Positions 1 to 9,297 of a stretch of 64,000 nucleotides of DNA are shown here, in pieces. Within the stretch, counting starts at the first letter, position 1. Every line of letters begins with the position of its first letter. The stretch covers positions 1,323,967-1,387,966 of the forward strand of contig CAJNDT010000003.1 in the NCBI GenBank assembly GCA_905221615.1, read 5' to 3'. This DNA is from Symbiodinium sp. CCMP2592. Lineage: Eukaryota; Sar; Dinophyceae; Suessiales; Symbiodiniaceae. Below the pieces are notes generated by a model that saw only the letters and a list, made by a program, of their open reading frames with translations, ran no database searches and had not been told where the DNA came from. Position numbers and translations under genes: made by a program.

Positions 1-396
1 GACAAGAATACCCCTGTAACCCTCGTCTAATGATAAAATTTTCGCCGACAGGACAATTGCGGTTTAATTGAGTCATGGTTTCTTAAGACCGGAGCTTCGG
101 TGATCCTTCTAGAAGGACCGTGGTTCTGCAAGTGTTTCTACAATGGTGTGTACAACCTTTACAGTACTCCATACCTGATAAATTCGGGGCTTTGATGGTT
201 AGAAGACGGTTTGGGGGTCTGTTGCGATATACTCTGGGCCCGACACTCTCAACCCTATACCCTAAACCCTAAATCCTAAGCCATACACTGCGTATAGGGC
301 ACCCGCCAGGGTCTCATCTAGCCCTGAGCCATTGTAGGGTTTGCAGGAAGTGAAACTGCGGGTTTGGAGGATTCTGCAGATTCCTCCACACTCGCC

Positions 397-526
397 TTGA
401 TGATATGAATCCTGCATTACATTAAGGACCTTAAACTATGGGAAAATCCTGCATTACCTTAAGGACCTTATGGGAAAATCACGGTATATTCCTTATTATG
501 GGCAATGCAGGATTACCCTAGGGTTG
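397..526. mobile_element. MITE-like element, family A, rearranged
   Basis: It begins TTGATGATATGAATCCTGC and ends with the inverted complement GCAGGATTAC. The left part is internally duplicated: TCCTGCATTAC followed by AAGGACCTTA occurs twice. Other family A copies lie at 16743, 29383, 30579, 34473 and 54725. Confidence 0.7.
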
Positions 527-617
527 AGGTTTTGGGCATCAGGGTCGGCAAACCCTGAGCCCCATAGCACTGATTGTTTCATTTTGCAGCTCCACAAAGG
601 GGGATCAACGGGCCAAC

Positions 618-692
618 CTACCCTAAACCCTAGACCCTAAACCCTAAACCCCTAAACCCTAAACCTTAAACCCTAAACCCTAAACCCTAAAC
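618..692 (-). repeat. Interstitial telomere-type repeat, CCCTAAA strand
   Basis: About ten mostly perfect CCCTAAA heptamers with occasional extra C or T. This is the telomere repeat type of plants and dinoflagellates, here in an internal position. Confidence 0.9.
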
Positions 693-766
693 CGCACTAC
701 GAACACACAAGACGCAGGTCACCGTGTCGTCCAACAAGTCGCTGGCCCACAAGCGTCTTGGCTGGA

Positions 767-918
767 AGTTTCTGGGGTTACTAGGGCCCCCCAAAAGCAC
801 ATAAGCAAAAATAACGGTAGGGATATCCCATATAAACCCCCCATCCAAGGAAGGCCAATAGGGTAGGGATATCCCCATAAAATGCTTATGCTTATGTGTT
901 TTTTGGGGTCCCAAGTTA
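767..918. mobile_element. Long imperfect palindrome (unclassified MITE-like)
   Basis: The left arm reads GGGGTTACTAGGGCCCCCCA and the right arm ends GGGGTCCCAAGTTACTC; AGCACATAAGCA pairs with TGCTTATGTGTT, and GTAGGGATATCCC occurs twice inside. No other copy was seen in the window. Confidence 0.55.
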
Positions 919-1080
919 CTCTGCCGAAAACCTAAACTCAAAGGCCCTAGACCCTAAAAAAAACCCTGAAGCCTTAACCCTAAACCCGAATCCTTAAACC
1001 CTGAAGCCTTAACCCCAAACCCTAAACCTTAAATAAACCCTGAAGCCTTAACCTTAAACCCTAAACCCTGAACCCTAAAC

Positions 1081-1251
1081 GCCATCGAAGTTTATGATAC
1101 GCAGAACCCGGGCACCCTAAAACACGCCACCGAAGGCTCACGGCAAGCAGCGGAGCCTTCGGCTCTGATTCCACGGTGGATGAGAATTCCATGGTCAGCA
1201 GCCAGAGCCCACACAGCACAGCCTAGGGGCCGAAAATCATCAATTACCTAA
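1081..1251 (+). CDS. Coding-like island, unknown protein
   Basis: A + strand frame stays open for 56 codons to a TAA. The composition is protein-like (IEVYDTQNPGTLKHATEGSR near the start, then a Trp/Arg/Ala-rich part) and the GC content is clearly above the flanks. CCCTAAA repeats end exactly at its left edge and TTTAGGG repeats start about 60 bases to its right, the arrangement seen around better-supported exons. No family was recognised; the true splice sites are unknown, so the edges are those of the open frame. Confidence 0.45.
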   Translation, partial: AIEVYDTQNPGTLKHATEGSRQAAEPSALIPRWMRIPWSAARAHTAQPRGRKSSIT

Positions 1252-1312
1252 TAAGGGGGGGGGATTCTTAAAATACTTATAGTATTAAGGTCCCTATATT
1301 GTAGGCATAGGG

Positions 1313-1440
1313 GGTTTAGGAGTGGTTTAGGGTTTAGGGTTTAGGGTCAGGGTCCAGAGTTTAGGGTTCAGCGTTTAGGGTTTAGAGTTTAGGGTTTAGG
1401 ATTTGGTTCAGGGTTGCTTAGGGTTTAGTGCTTAGGCTTC
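1313..1440 (+). repeat. Degenerate TTTAGGG array
   Basis: About fifteen TTTAGGG or near-TTTAGGG units on the + strand, directly downstream of the coding-like island at 1081-1251. Confidence 0.85.
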
Positions 1441-1692
1441 GCGGCCAGAGACCAGCTGGCGATCGTCACAGGTTTCAGGGGCCCTTGAGCTTCTGGCACT
1501 TTCAGGGTCTCCGTACTTTGGGTTCTCCGGGCTTTAGGGCTTCAGGTGCCCTGGGTGCTTTTTCTATGCTTTAAGGGTTTTTTAGGGGCTTCATGATTTT
1601 GTCGAAGGTCCGGCTCAAGGGGCTTCAGAGTTTCGGTTTTGGGGGGAATGGGAAGACTCGCAGTGTGTTGGGTGACATGGCCGATAACCTTT

Positions 1693-1817
1693 GGGTAAAA
1701 GGAGGGACCCTTAATAAGGACCCCTAGGTATATACCCTGAATATAGCTATTATAGACCCATTATATAGCCCGTTATAGGGTAGGGGTCCCCATGAAGGGT
1801 CCCTCCTTTTCCCCTTT
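1693..1817. mobile_element. MITE-like element, family H
   Basis: Inverted ends AAAAGGAGGGACCCTTAATA / AAGGGTCCCTCCTTTT with a palindromic AT-rich centre. The second copy is at 27812-27943 and is very similar over its full length. Confidence 0.85.
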
Positions 1818-2046
1818 GAGGCAGGCAAAGTCGTTGTTAGTCTTTCAGGCTTCAGTCACCGCTCCCGCCACTACCTGGAACGGCAGGAGCAGAATGCTCG
1901 TCGTAGCTGGAGCCGCAACCACTGTCGTCAGAACTTTTTGTACGAAGACGAATAAAAGAGTCAACACACCGCAGCAGCAGAAGAAGCAAACGCAAACTTA
2001 CGATAAACGGATGAATCGAGACATCGTGCATTTTATAGAGGACTAA
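1818..2046 (+). CDS. Coding-like island, unknown protein (two candidate frames)
   Basis: The segment starts directly after the family H element; a 3' splice-like TTTCAG lies at about 1845-1850. Two + frames are open. One runs to TAA at 2044 and is Thr/Gln/Lys-rich. The other reads an Arg/Ser/His-rich peptide (SHRSRHYLERQEQNARRSWS) ending at a TAA near 1951. The second looks more like real protein to me, but codon statistics or transcripts are needed to choose. No family was recognised. Confidence 0.4.
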
Positions 2047-2160
2047 ACCCTATATCAACCCTAAACACCTCAACTTTAACTAAACCCGAAACCCCAAACA
2101 CCTAAACCCTAAACCTTAAGCCCTAAACCCGAAACACCTAAACCCGAAACGCTAGTAGTG

Positions 2161-2262
2161 ATGGCCACCCTAGTAGATCAGGAGCCATATGTGGACGGCG
2201 CCTGCGTGCGAGAACGTCACCTTTCGAGCCCTCTGTGGCGCTGGCGGGAGCTCGGGATCTCT
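2161..2262 (+). CDS. Coding-like island, unknown protein
   Basis: A + frame starts with ATG at 2161 (MATLVDQEPYVDGACVRERH...) and stays open into the downstream TTTAGGG repeat. An AG at 2172-2173 could instead be a 3' splice site. CCCTAAA repeats lie on the left and TTTAGGG repeats on the right. The island is GC-rich relative to its flanks. Product unknown. Confidence 0.4.
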
Positions 2263-2544
2263 CGGGTTTCGGGGTTTAGGGTTTAGGGGGTTTAGGGGTT
2301 TAGGGGTTTAGGGTTTAGGGTTTAGGGGTGCAGGGTTTGGGGTTTAGGTCCGTTTATAGGGGGTTAGTTGCGGGGTTCCGGGTTTAATTAGGGCTTTTTG
2401 GGCTACCAGAACAGTAGCAGTTTTTGTTTAGGTCTTTTTGGTTGAGCCCCGGGCTCTTTGGCGCAAACTTGGCAGTGTTTTAAGGATGTCGCCTCTAGCT
2501 GTACTTCGGCGCCGTGTCGGGTGAGATCATCCTCTTGTGAGGAA

Positions 2545-2651
2545 TATGGGAGTTGCCGAAAAGTAGGCGTTCCTTTATCGGGGTCCGTATAATAAGGATC
2601 CTACTATTTAGGGTACCATATAAGGGTCCTCTATTTTCGGAAACTCCCATA
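2545..2651. mobile_element. MITE-like element, family B
   Basis: GGGAGTTGCCGAAAAGTAGG at the left and TTTTCGGAAACTCCCAT at the right, with core TAATAAGGATCCTACTATTTA. Family B is among the commonest in the window. Confidence 0.85.
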
Positions 2652-2678
2652 TAGTGAAGTTTACGACCAGGTTGCTTT

Positions 2679-2879
2679 GTGTTGAAACAAGAGCCCCTGC
2701 CAATGAGTGCTACCAGGAGCGTCGATGAGATGTGGTATGCAGCGGAAGTCGCCAGCTCAGTGGTAGCATGCAACCTCTCAGCCACAACAACCACCAGTCC
2801 CACGACAACCCAAGGTGCGGCCACTTTGAAGCTTCTGTCTTGTTATCACCCCCTTTATCCAGAGGCCCCTAAACCCTAA
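2679..2879 (+). CDS. Coding-like island, unknown protein
   Basis: An open + frame with protein-like composition: an acidic/aliphatic stretch (SVDEMWYAAEVASSVVACNL) followed by a Thr/Ser-rich tract (ATTTTSPTTTQG). It begins just right of a family B element and runs into CCCTAAA repeats. The exon probably ends before the repeat (about 2862). The minus-strand frame over the same bases looks less natural. Function unknown. Confidence 0.4.
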   Translation: MLKQEPLPMSATRSVDEMWYAAEVASSVVACNLSATTTTSPTTTQGAATLKLLSCYHPLYPEAPKP

Positions 2880-2996
2880 ACCGAGGTCTATGCCTAAGCC
2901 AAAGTCGCCCTAAACAGCACAGCAAGCTAAACCCTAGACCCTAAAATCTTAAACCCTAAGCCCTAAACCTAAAACACGCTTCGAAGAATCCCGGAG

Positions 2997-3085
2997 GTGG
3001 CGTCTCTATCAACGCCGCAGACCATCCGCATGGTCCGCTCGTGCTTCTCATGTCCTTCGTCCTTCTGTGGTAGCCGGCGCAGCTG
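2997..3085 (+). CDS. Coding-like island, unknown protein
   Basis: It follows a possible 3' splice site (CCCGGAG, AG at 2995-2996) after CCCTAAA repeats. Two + frames are open: one Ser/Cys-rich to TGA near 3085, one hydrophobic (GGVSINAADHPHGPLVLLMS, in phase from 2996) to TAG at 3071. TTTAGGG repeats start about 50 bases downstream. Product unknown. Confidence 0.35.
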
Positions 3086-3296
3086 AGAGCTTACTGCTTT
3101 TCTTTGGGTTTCAGGCTCAGGGTCTGGGTTCTATTGTAGGGTTTAGGGCTTAGGGTTTAGGGTATTGTAGATGCCTGAAAGAGTTCAAGAAGATGCCCGA
3201 AACTCGAAGCCCTCAGCCGTTTAAGGATCCCTTACCTGACTTATGCGCAGAGATGGCGTCTTTAAACAGGGTTAAACTCTCAGCGGGTTTAAATTT

Positions 3297-3403
3297 GGGA
3301 GTTTCCGAAAAACAAGGGACCCTAATATAGCACCCCAAATAGTAGGATCCTTATTATAAGGACCCCAAAATAAGGGGTGCCCCTAGTTTTCGGAAACTCC
3401 CAT
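3297..3403. mobile_element. MITE-like element, family B
   Basis: GGGAGTTTCCGAAAAACAAG / TTTTCGGAAACTCCCA inverted ends around a TAGTAGGATCCTTATTATAA core. Confidence 0.9.
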
Positions 3404-3500
3404 TTTGGGGGTTTACCTGTCAGGCCTGCAGCCCTCAAGACCTGCCCTCCTCAGCCCTCAAACCCCCAAAGCGCAATGCTGCGCATCACTGAGCCCTAAC

Positions 3501-3600
3501 TTAGCAGCTGAGTTTTTAAACTTTAAACTTTTTGGGATAATGAAACCTTCTTAAAACTGAAAGTTTACACTTTTTTGGGCTTATGCACTCGGCGACTAAG
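3501..3600. mobile_element. MITE-like element, family O
   Basis: Ends TTAGCAGCTGAG / CGGCGACTAAG; internally AACTTTAAACTTTTT pairs with AAAGTTTACACTTTT. Other copies are at 11491 and 27453. Confidence 0.75.
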
Positions 3601-3605
3601 CTAAA

Positions 3606-3714
3606 GCCTTACCTGGACAGAAAGGAACCTACCTATTTATGGGATTCCCTAAGATGATTTCTGTATATAAGTCCTGGAAACGGTAGGTTATTTGGGGTTA
3701 AGGTAAGGCCGTAC
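3606..3714. mobile_element. MITE-like element, family R
   Basis: GCCTTACCTGGACAG at the left and GGTTAAGGTAAGGC at the right, with CCTACCTATTTA pairing with GTAGGTTATTTG. It directly abuts the family O element on its left. Related right ends are at 19429 and 31012. Confidence 0.6.
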
Positions 3715-3811
3715 CACCCCAGCGAATGCCATTTCAGTTCCGAGAACCCGGAGCCTTAAAGCCAACACCTAGGGTTTAAGGTTTAGGGTTTAGGGTTTAG
3801 GGTTTGGGCTT

Positions 3812-4053
3812 TTGGAGCCCTACAACTTCGAGTTTACGAGCGGCTGCGAAGCGGCACCAGACCGCGCCGCAGTCGGCCAGTCCCCACGCAGGGTCGACCA
3901 GTCCCACGCGGGGGGTTTGGGATTTGAGCCCTCTGGGCCCCCAGACGAAAGAAAGCTTCAACTCCTGAAGTCCTTTCTCTGCAAGCCCACGAAGAATGGC
4001 TACTAATCCAGCTCAGAAACCAACTAGACGAGCCGGAATGGTTCAGCCCTTAG
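3812..4053 (+). CDS. Coding-like region, probable terminal exon of an unknown protein
   Basis: Two overlapping + frames are open. The more protein-like one enters after AG at 3927-3928 and runs to TAG at 4051-4053, with a charged helical segment (LSLQAHEEWLLIQLRNQLDE, then PEWFSP). A second frame reads 3812-4006 (EPYNFEFTSGCEAAPDRAA...), and a third, 3996-4202, is also open (VMSAEQEIRSFIRTSRPEPF). TTTAGGG repeats end just left of 3812. Which frame is real cannot be decided by eye. No homologue was recognised. Confidence 0.45.
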
Positions 4054-4422
4054 CTCTTGTCATGTCTGCTGAGCAGGAAATCCGCAGTTTTATCCGCACA
4101 TCACGACCGGAGCCTTTTGTATTGAGTACTGTTGTACTTCGTCATGGTTGGAACAAATTTTACATCTTTATGGGTACTTGTACCCCAGAAGGAATAGAAT
4201 AGACCAACCATGGACTAGATTTGGTACTTCAGCTCGAAAACGGAAGAGCTAGCTTGCTACTTGGACGTTCTTGAGTCTCGGAGTTTAGGCCTAGGGGTTT
4301 CTGATTTTGGAGTCTTTCCCACGAGGGTCCGACCAGATAGGGCGCATAGCAAGGTCTCCCTAACCCTTGAATCTCCCCCTGGACCCTATATAAGCCCTGA
4401 ACCCTAAGCTCCCAAACCCAAG

Positions 4423-4586
4423 ACGCGGAAATCGGGGCCGTGGCTGCAAAAAAGCACCGTCGCCGCCCAGATGTCCCAATCGCATTGCAGTCTGTACAAA
4501 AGCAGCCGGATGTTTCGGGTTTCGGGGTCGGAAAGTGTTTGGTCGTCCAGGGGGTGCTTCAAGATTTGGGAAGGGCGCTGTTCTAG
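4423..4586 (+). CDS. Coding-like island, unknown protein
   Basis: After AG at 4421-4422 a + frame runs 54 codons to TAG at 4584-4586. It has a basic patch (AAKKHRRRPDVPIALQSVQK) followed by VGKCLVVQGVLQDLGRALF. The minus-strand frame over the same bases is also open, but I judge the + reading better because it shares strand and splice context with neighbours. Product unknown. Confidence 0.45.
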
Positions 4587-5900
4587 TCCTTGATACGACA
4601 GCATGAACCCTGCTATCGCCCTTGCAAAGCTTGAAAAAGTTGAAAGCGCTATCTGTTGTGCTTCCGGTTCGCGTCGGATAACACGGGGGTCGGAATCATT
4701 GGTGGCAAGATTCCCCTGTAGTCCCTATACACAAGTATGGTGTAATACACCTTGTTGAATTTCTCGAGGCCGCTTCAGTATCGGGACAAAACGGGACATG
4801 GGGTCACCGTACTCGTCACAAGCTCCCTGTCCTGGTTGGCAGCCCCAAATCCGTAAAACTGCTTGGACCCCCTAAACCCTAAACCCTAAATCCGAAACCC
4901 TAAACCCTGAACCCTAAACCCTAAACCCTAAACCCTAAACCTAAACCCTAAAACCTAAATCCTAAACGCTGAACTCAAAACCTAAGAGCCGAATCTAGAA
5001 CCTTTGCCTGTCCCAGGTGGGCTTTTTCGTAGCATGGACTCTTATGCAGACCGAAAGTAGGCCCTTGAACAAAAATCCGAACCTAAAGTGTTTAAGCCAC
5101 GGTTAAGGTTTAGGGTTTAGGGTTTTCGGCTTATCTTTTCGGCCAAGGCTAGTCTGTTTGAGACCTCGAACCCAGGCACTGCCGCCTAAGTTTGGGGTTT
5201 CGGGGTAATGTGCTGTAGCACTGAGGGCTTCAGGGTTTTCGGCTTTGGAGTTTAGGACTTCAAGCGTGAGTTGAGGGTTTACGGGTTTCCGGGTTTGAGG
5301 GTTTGGGGCTTCGGGGGCTTTGAGGTGTAGGGTATCCCCAGCTTTTGAATCGCTTGCTAAACCTGATGGCCTGAGCCCTAGAACTGTAAGGGAGGGCATC
5401 GGGTTCCCAAAATCATGGAACTTACCATTGGTTAGTAGGGAATGGAGGAATGGGGTGCAAGTATAACTACTATTACTACCATGCATCCATTCCCTACTAA
5501 GCAAAGCTAAGGGAAAGGACCTTGCATCTCAGCTCTGAGTCTTCCCATGGCCGAAACTTCAGAGTTTTCGGGCCGTCCGTGAGATGTAATCGCAAGCCCT
5601 CGCAGGCGAGTGGCACGAAGCCTGAACCCTAAAACCTGAGGTCTGAACTCTTAGGGTTTAGGGTTTGGGGTCTAGGGTTTGGGGGTTAAACCTAAACCTA
5701 AACCCTGAACTCGAAACCCTTTACTTAAATCCTGAATGCACTGACGCCGAAGCCTAAGCTCCAAAGCCTGAACTTTCGCATTTTCAAGCTGAGCAGTAGG
5801 AACACGCAGGTATCCCCTCGAGCCCCTTAGAAAAACCCGCATAGCATCCTGTGAGAACCCCGCCTGTAACCCACAGAACCTCTACGGAACTCTGTATACT
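4587..5900. other. Repeat-rich stretch
   Basis: It contains near-perfect CCCTAAA heptamers at 4868-4960, degenerate TTTAGGG at 5105-5130 and 5645-5690, and a family I element (5416-5513). A GC-rich patch at about 5555-5630 could hold a small exon, but no frame is convincing. The open minus frame at 5103-5504 is mostly repeat and element sequence. Confidence 0.5.
5416..5513. mobile_element. MITE-like element, family I
   Basis: TTGGTTAGTAGGGAATGGAG at the left and CATTCCCTACTAAGCAAAG at the right, with a central ATAACTACTATTACTAC. Copies are at 39751 and 53840. Confidence 0.8.
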
Positions 5901-5916
5901 CTCATGGTTTCAGTTC

Positions 5917-6033
5917 TACTTGGAGGTTCATGGGTAGTTATAAGTGGGGCTATAAGTAGGGTAACTATACTTATCACCCATATTAGGGGATTCATAACCC
6001 GACTTATAACTACCCTCCGAGTATTCGAGGTTC
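5917..6033. mobile_element. MITE-like element, family D (decayed right end)
   Basis: TACTTGGAGGTTCATGGGTA at the left; the right end (GAGTATTCGAGGTT) is diverged. GTTATAAGTGGGGCTATAAG pairs with CCCGACTTATAACTAC. The best-preserved relative is at 15935-16048. Confidence 0.75.
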
Positions 6034-6383
6034 TGAGCGCCATACTTTGCCACCTGGACCCGGCTCGCCGCCACGGGGCGTTGGACCCCTGCTCATTTCT
6101 GGGTACCGGTGTGGTAGAATTGCAAAAGCTCCCTCGTTGGTTCAATCAAGATTCCAGGGAACCACGATTAATCCTCAAGGCTGTTGAACTCAACACCAAG
6201 TTTACGAGCTTGTTTACTTGGGGTCTGTGTGGGGTTAGGGCAGGGTTTAGGTTCTGGGGCCACTACCATTGGTCCGGAAGCCACCAAGCAGACACGCAGT
6301 GGCACAATGCAATTTCCGGCTCTCCTGCTTTACGACTTTCACGCGTCAGTAAGCGGATCTTCGGCTACCCGAAATTACCATAA
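6034..6383 (+). CDS. Coding-like region, unknown protein
   Basis: A + frame, open from inside the family D element, continues about 115 codons to a stop at 6383. The first half after the element is protein-like (LCHLDPARRHGALDPCSFLG, then VVELQKLPRWFNQDSREPRL); the second half is less clear. If this is an exon, the element supplies its upstream boundary, as family D does at 57211-57356. Function unknown; the start inside the element is not credited. Confidence 0.4.
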
Positions 6384-6897
6384 CCTATCGTGTTTGTAGG
6401 CTCCTCATGAAAGCCGACAATAACCCTATATAATGTGGAAGTAAGACAGTCACACTGCAAAAGGGCAGGTTCTAGTTCCTAGTTGGTTCGGGTACGGATC
6501 GGTACGTCAATGTAGGTCCCCGATCAATAATTCCCCATGTTTAGTGCGAAGTTCGTGTGAATCCTCATTGCTGCCGATATTCGAGATAAGGAGTTCATTA
6601 ATTAATCAGGTTTCTACATTACCCGGTAAAGCATAAATCTATGTTCCAGCTTGACTGTCACAACAACCATACGACCCACAGTTAAAAACACCCAAATTCC
6701 CGAAGCCGACATTATCCGGGGCTACGAATCTCTACAAACTTTTATAAACCCTAAACCCGAAGCTCTAAACCCTAACGCCGAAACCCTAAACCGCCTAAAC
6801 CCTAAGCCCGAAACCCTAAACTCTGCAAGTCCTCAGCCCGAAACCCTACAAACCCGAAGCCCTAAATCCTATACCCTAAACTCTAAACCCATATCAA

Positions 6898-6981
6898 TCT
6901 CCGGAGAGAAGGACGTCGCTCGCAAGCTCGGCGAGCCGCCATGTCCACCAGCCCTGCCCGCTGCGTGGCTTTCGAGACCTA
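6898..6981 (+). CDS. Coding-like island, unknown protein
   Basis: A GC-rich island sits between degenerate CCCTAAA repeats on the left (6740-6890) and a long TTTAGGG tract on the right (6985-7190). One + frame reads SGEKDVARKLGEPPCPPALP; another contains ATG at 6941. Product unknown. This is one of the cleanest examples of the repeat polarity around exon-like islands. Confidence 0.4.
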
Positions 6982-6984
6982 TGG

Positions 6985-7190
6985 GTTTAGGGTTTGGGTG
7001 TAGGCTTTAGGATTTAGGGTTTAGGGTGTATGCTTTAGGATTTAGGGTTTAGGGTTTAGGGTGTAGGCTTTAGGGTTTATGGACTTAGAGTGTAGGCTTT
7101 AGGGTTCAGGGTTTATAGTGTAGGGTTTAGGGTTTAGGGTTTGGAGTGTAAGGTTTAGGGTTTCGAGTGTAAGGTTTCGGGTTTAGGGTT
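6985..7190 (+). repeat. Degenerate TTTAGGG array
   Basis: About 25 TTTAGGG-like units, many with a GTGTAGG variant recurring at regular spacing, which suggests a secondary 21-28 base period. Confidence 0.85.
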
Positions 7191-7442
7191 TTGGAGGGTT
7201 CCACAGGGTTTGTTTCTGATGTGTTTCTGGTAACAGGGTTTTCTGGTATAGGGCTTCAGGACGTTCTCCGGGGGTCTTTGTGGTTCTATGCGTTTTGTGC
7301 TCGTGTTGGGCGTTTTCCTTGGGTGTTGTGTTGGCTTTTCAGGGTTCTAGAAGGGTTTCGTGGGGGTTTTGTTAAGGGTTCTACACCAAAAGGTTTGAGG
7401 AGCTTGGCTCTTCTTGAGGCCTTTCTGGGGTTGAGGGGTTCG

Positions 7443-7600
7443 AGTCAGGTTTGAACTGCGGAAGAGAGCTAGTAAGAAATGTGCGAAATTGGCTCGTTCG
7501 CCTCACCAATAAGAGTACAGGGCTATTTAAAGAACAAGAATGCTGTGGGGACTGTAAGGTGATTGTGTTAAATGGAACAGTACTCAGATTAACATCGTAG
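7443..7600 (+). CDS. Coding-like exon, unknown protein, Cys-containing
   Basis: A + frame reads GLNCGRELVRNVRNWLVRLT, then NKSTGLFKEQECCGDCKVIV, ending at TAG 7598-7600. The composition is strongly protein-like and the overlapping minus-strand frame is weaker. A CAG at 7446-7448 is a possible 3' splice site. The CCxxC cluster may bind metal or form disulfides. It is probably an internal or terminal exon of the same + strand unit as 7731-7904. No family recognised. Confidence 0.55.
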
Positions 7601-7730
7601 CTAGGATAGTAGTAGCAGCGCCGAGCTCTGAGCAACTTCGGCAAGCCACTACCTAACTTCTGGCCTCAGCCCTATAGCCCAAACGCTAACCCTTAAGAAA
7701 CCCTAAGCCCTAAACCCTGAACTCCGCACA

Positions 7731-7904
7731 CGGATCCAAACATCTAATTTTGCTGCTGCGGCATCGCCTCGGCCTATCCGAGAGGCTTGGTTGGTGCACT
7801 TCGACGACACCGGGGATGTGCAGGAGGAGGTGCCAAAGTGGGTTTTGAAAAGTGAGCAGCATGCCCCTTGTTGGTCCCTCTTCTTCGCGAGGATATACTA
7901 TTAA
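7731..7904 (+). CDS. Coding-like exon, unknown protein
   Basis: A + frame is open for 57 codons to TAA at 7902-7904. It reads an Ala-rich start (TSNFAAAASPRPIREAWLVH) and an acidic middle (FDDTGDVQEEVPKWVLKSEQ). CCCTAAA repeats lie immediately to the left. This is among the most protein-like islands of the first 12 kb. No domain recognised. Confidence 0.55.
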   Translation, partial: RIQTSNFAAAASPRPIREAWLVHFDDTGDVQEEVPKWVLKSEQHAPCWSLFFARIYY

Positions 7905-8137
7905 GGACAATTCCAAGGCCTGTCGTTCTTAGACTCCTTTGATTTTGTGTGCAAGAATGCTTCATAAGCGGGTCCAAGTGGTCCAAGTTGTCAGTAATCC
8001 ATAGCCTTCCTAACAATTTCCTACTAGAGTTGTACATAAACTGAAGTCCTCTTGAACCCTAAACCCCAAACCCCTAAACCCTTAACCCCTAAATCCTAAA
8101 CCCTTAACCCCTAAACCCTAAACCCTTAACCCCTAAA

Positions 8138-8226
8138 GTCTTCGCTGAGGGCTCGACAACCGCCACCGCGGAGCCCGAAGCGGCCCGAGCTTCGCGAGCG
8201 GCAGAAAACGCGTACGCGGAGCCTAG
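8138..8226 (+). CDS. Coding-like exon, Ala/Glu-rich segment
   Basis: After CCCTAAA repeats a + frame reads VFAEGSTTATAEPEAARASR and continues AAENAYAEP up to a canonical donor, CCTAG|GTAAAG at 8226/8227. Without splicing it stops at TAA 8228-8230. Low-complexity Ala-rich linker; product unknown. Confidence 0.5.
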
Positions 8227-8333
8227 GTAAAGCTAGGCGACTGGCACCATGCATGCCGGCCCCTCGGGCACCTCCCACGGAGTGGTTATAAAGGATAGAC
8301 CCTAAACCCGGGTTTTTTTTGCCAGCGGATCCT

Positions 8334-8935
8334 TTCGACAAGGGTTTGACCCCCCAACCCTTCACGAACGGCAAATGGACAAGGGTTTGACCCCCCAACC
8401 CTTCACGAACGGCAAATGGACAAGGGTTTGACCCCCCAACCCTTCACGAACGGCAAATGGACAAGGGTTTGACCCCCCAACCCTTCATGAACGGCAAATG
8501 GACAAGGGTTTGACCCCCCAACCCTTCATGAACGGCCCCCAAATGGACAAGGGTTTGACCCCCCAACCCTTCATTTGACCCCCCAACCCTTCACGAACGG
8601 CAAATGGACAAGGGTTTGACCCCCCAACCCTTCATGAACGGCAAATGGACAAGGGTTTGACCCCCCAACCCTTCATGAACGGCAAATGGACAAGGGTTTG
8701 ACCCCCCAACCCTTCATGAACGGCAAGTGGACAAGGGTTTGACCCCCCAACCCTTCATGAACGGCAAATGGACAAGGGTTTGACCCCCCAACCCTTCATG
8801 AACGGCAAATGGACAAGGGTTTGACTCCCCAACCCGTCATGAACGGCAACTGGACAAGGGTTTGACCCCCCAACCCTTCACGACTTGGAGCGGCTCCCAA
8901 AAGGACAAAGGTTGGACCCCCCAACCCTTCACGAC
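8334..8935. repeat. 41-bp minisatellite array
   Basis: About 14 tandem copies of a 41-base unit containing ATGGACAAGGGTTTGACCCC and CCAACCCTTCATGAACGGCA. Units differ by a few substitutions (CATGAAC/CACGAAC), one unit is truncated near 8575, and the last ones grade into a CACGACTTGG variant. 41 is not a multiple of three, so the unit itself is not a protein repeat. Confidence 0.95.
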
Positions 8936-9055
8936 TTGGCGGGTGTTCCTTTCCAGGAAGCTGACAGCTGATTTTCTGTTACCAAATTCTGCTTATAAAA
9001 TGTGCCATTTACATTAGGCTGTCGGCCGATCTCTGGGTTCCTCCTTTTTGCCCAG

Positions 9056-9245
9056 TTCTCAAATGGACAAGGGTTTGACCCCCCAACCCTTCATGAACGG
9101 CACCCAAATGGACAAGGGTTTGACCCCCCAACCCTTCATGAACGGAAAGTGGACACGGGTTTGACCCCCCCAACCCTTCACGACTTGGAACGGCTCCCAA
9201 ATGGACAAGGGTTGGACCCCCCGACCCTTCACGACTTGCAGGATT
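9056..9245. repeat. Second block of the 41-bp minisatellite
   Basis: Four or five further units of the 8334-8935 repeat, separated from it by about 120 bases of unique sequence. Variant units carry CACCCAAATGG or CGACTTGG joints. Confidence 0.9.
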
Positions 9246-9297
9246 GCTACGAATCCGAAATGGACAAGGATTGGAGCCTCACAGGTAATCCATTGCT

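Larger units (their letters stand above)
1..1080. other. Repeat-rich non-coding stretch
   Basis: No convincing exon is visible. The stretch holds decayed telomere-type heptamers (near-perfect CCCTAAA run about 618-692, degenerate runs 948-1080), a family A element (397-526) and a long imperfect palindrome (767-918). The open frame on the minus strand at 687-941 is the palindrome read in one frame and is not regarded as a gene. Confidence 0.6.

Noticed and set aside
2495..2824. Minus-strand 109-codon frame
   Set aside because: About a third of it is family B element sequence, and the overlapping + frame is more protein-like.
4404..4604. Minus-strand frame starting MLSYQGLEQRPSQILKHPLD
   Set aside because: Plausible on its own, but the + frame over the same bases starts after an AG, fits neighbouring + islands and ends at a natural stop; kept as the + call with reduced confidence.
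5103..5504. Minus-strand 133-codon frame
   Set aside because: It consists of decayed telomere-type repeat (NPQTRKPVNPQ-like peptides) plus a family I element.
8334..8935. CRISPR-like regular repeat
   Set aside because: The 41-bp units are directly tandem, with no unique spacers, and the context is clearly eukaryotic.
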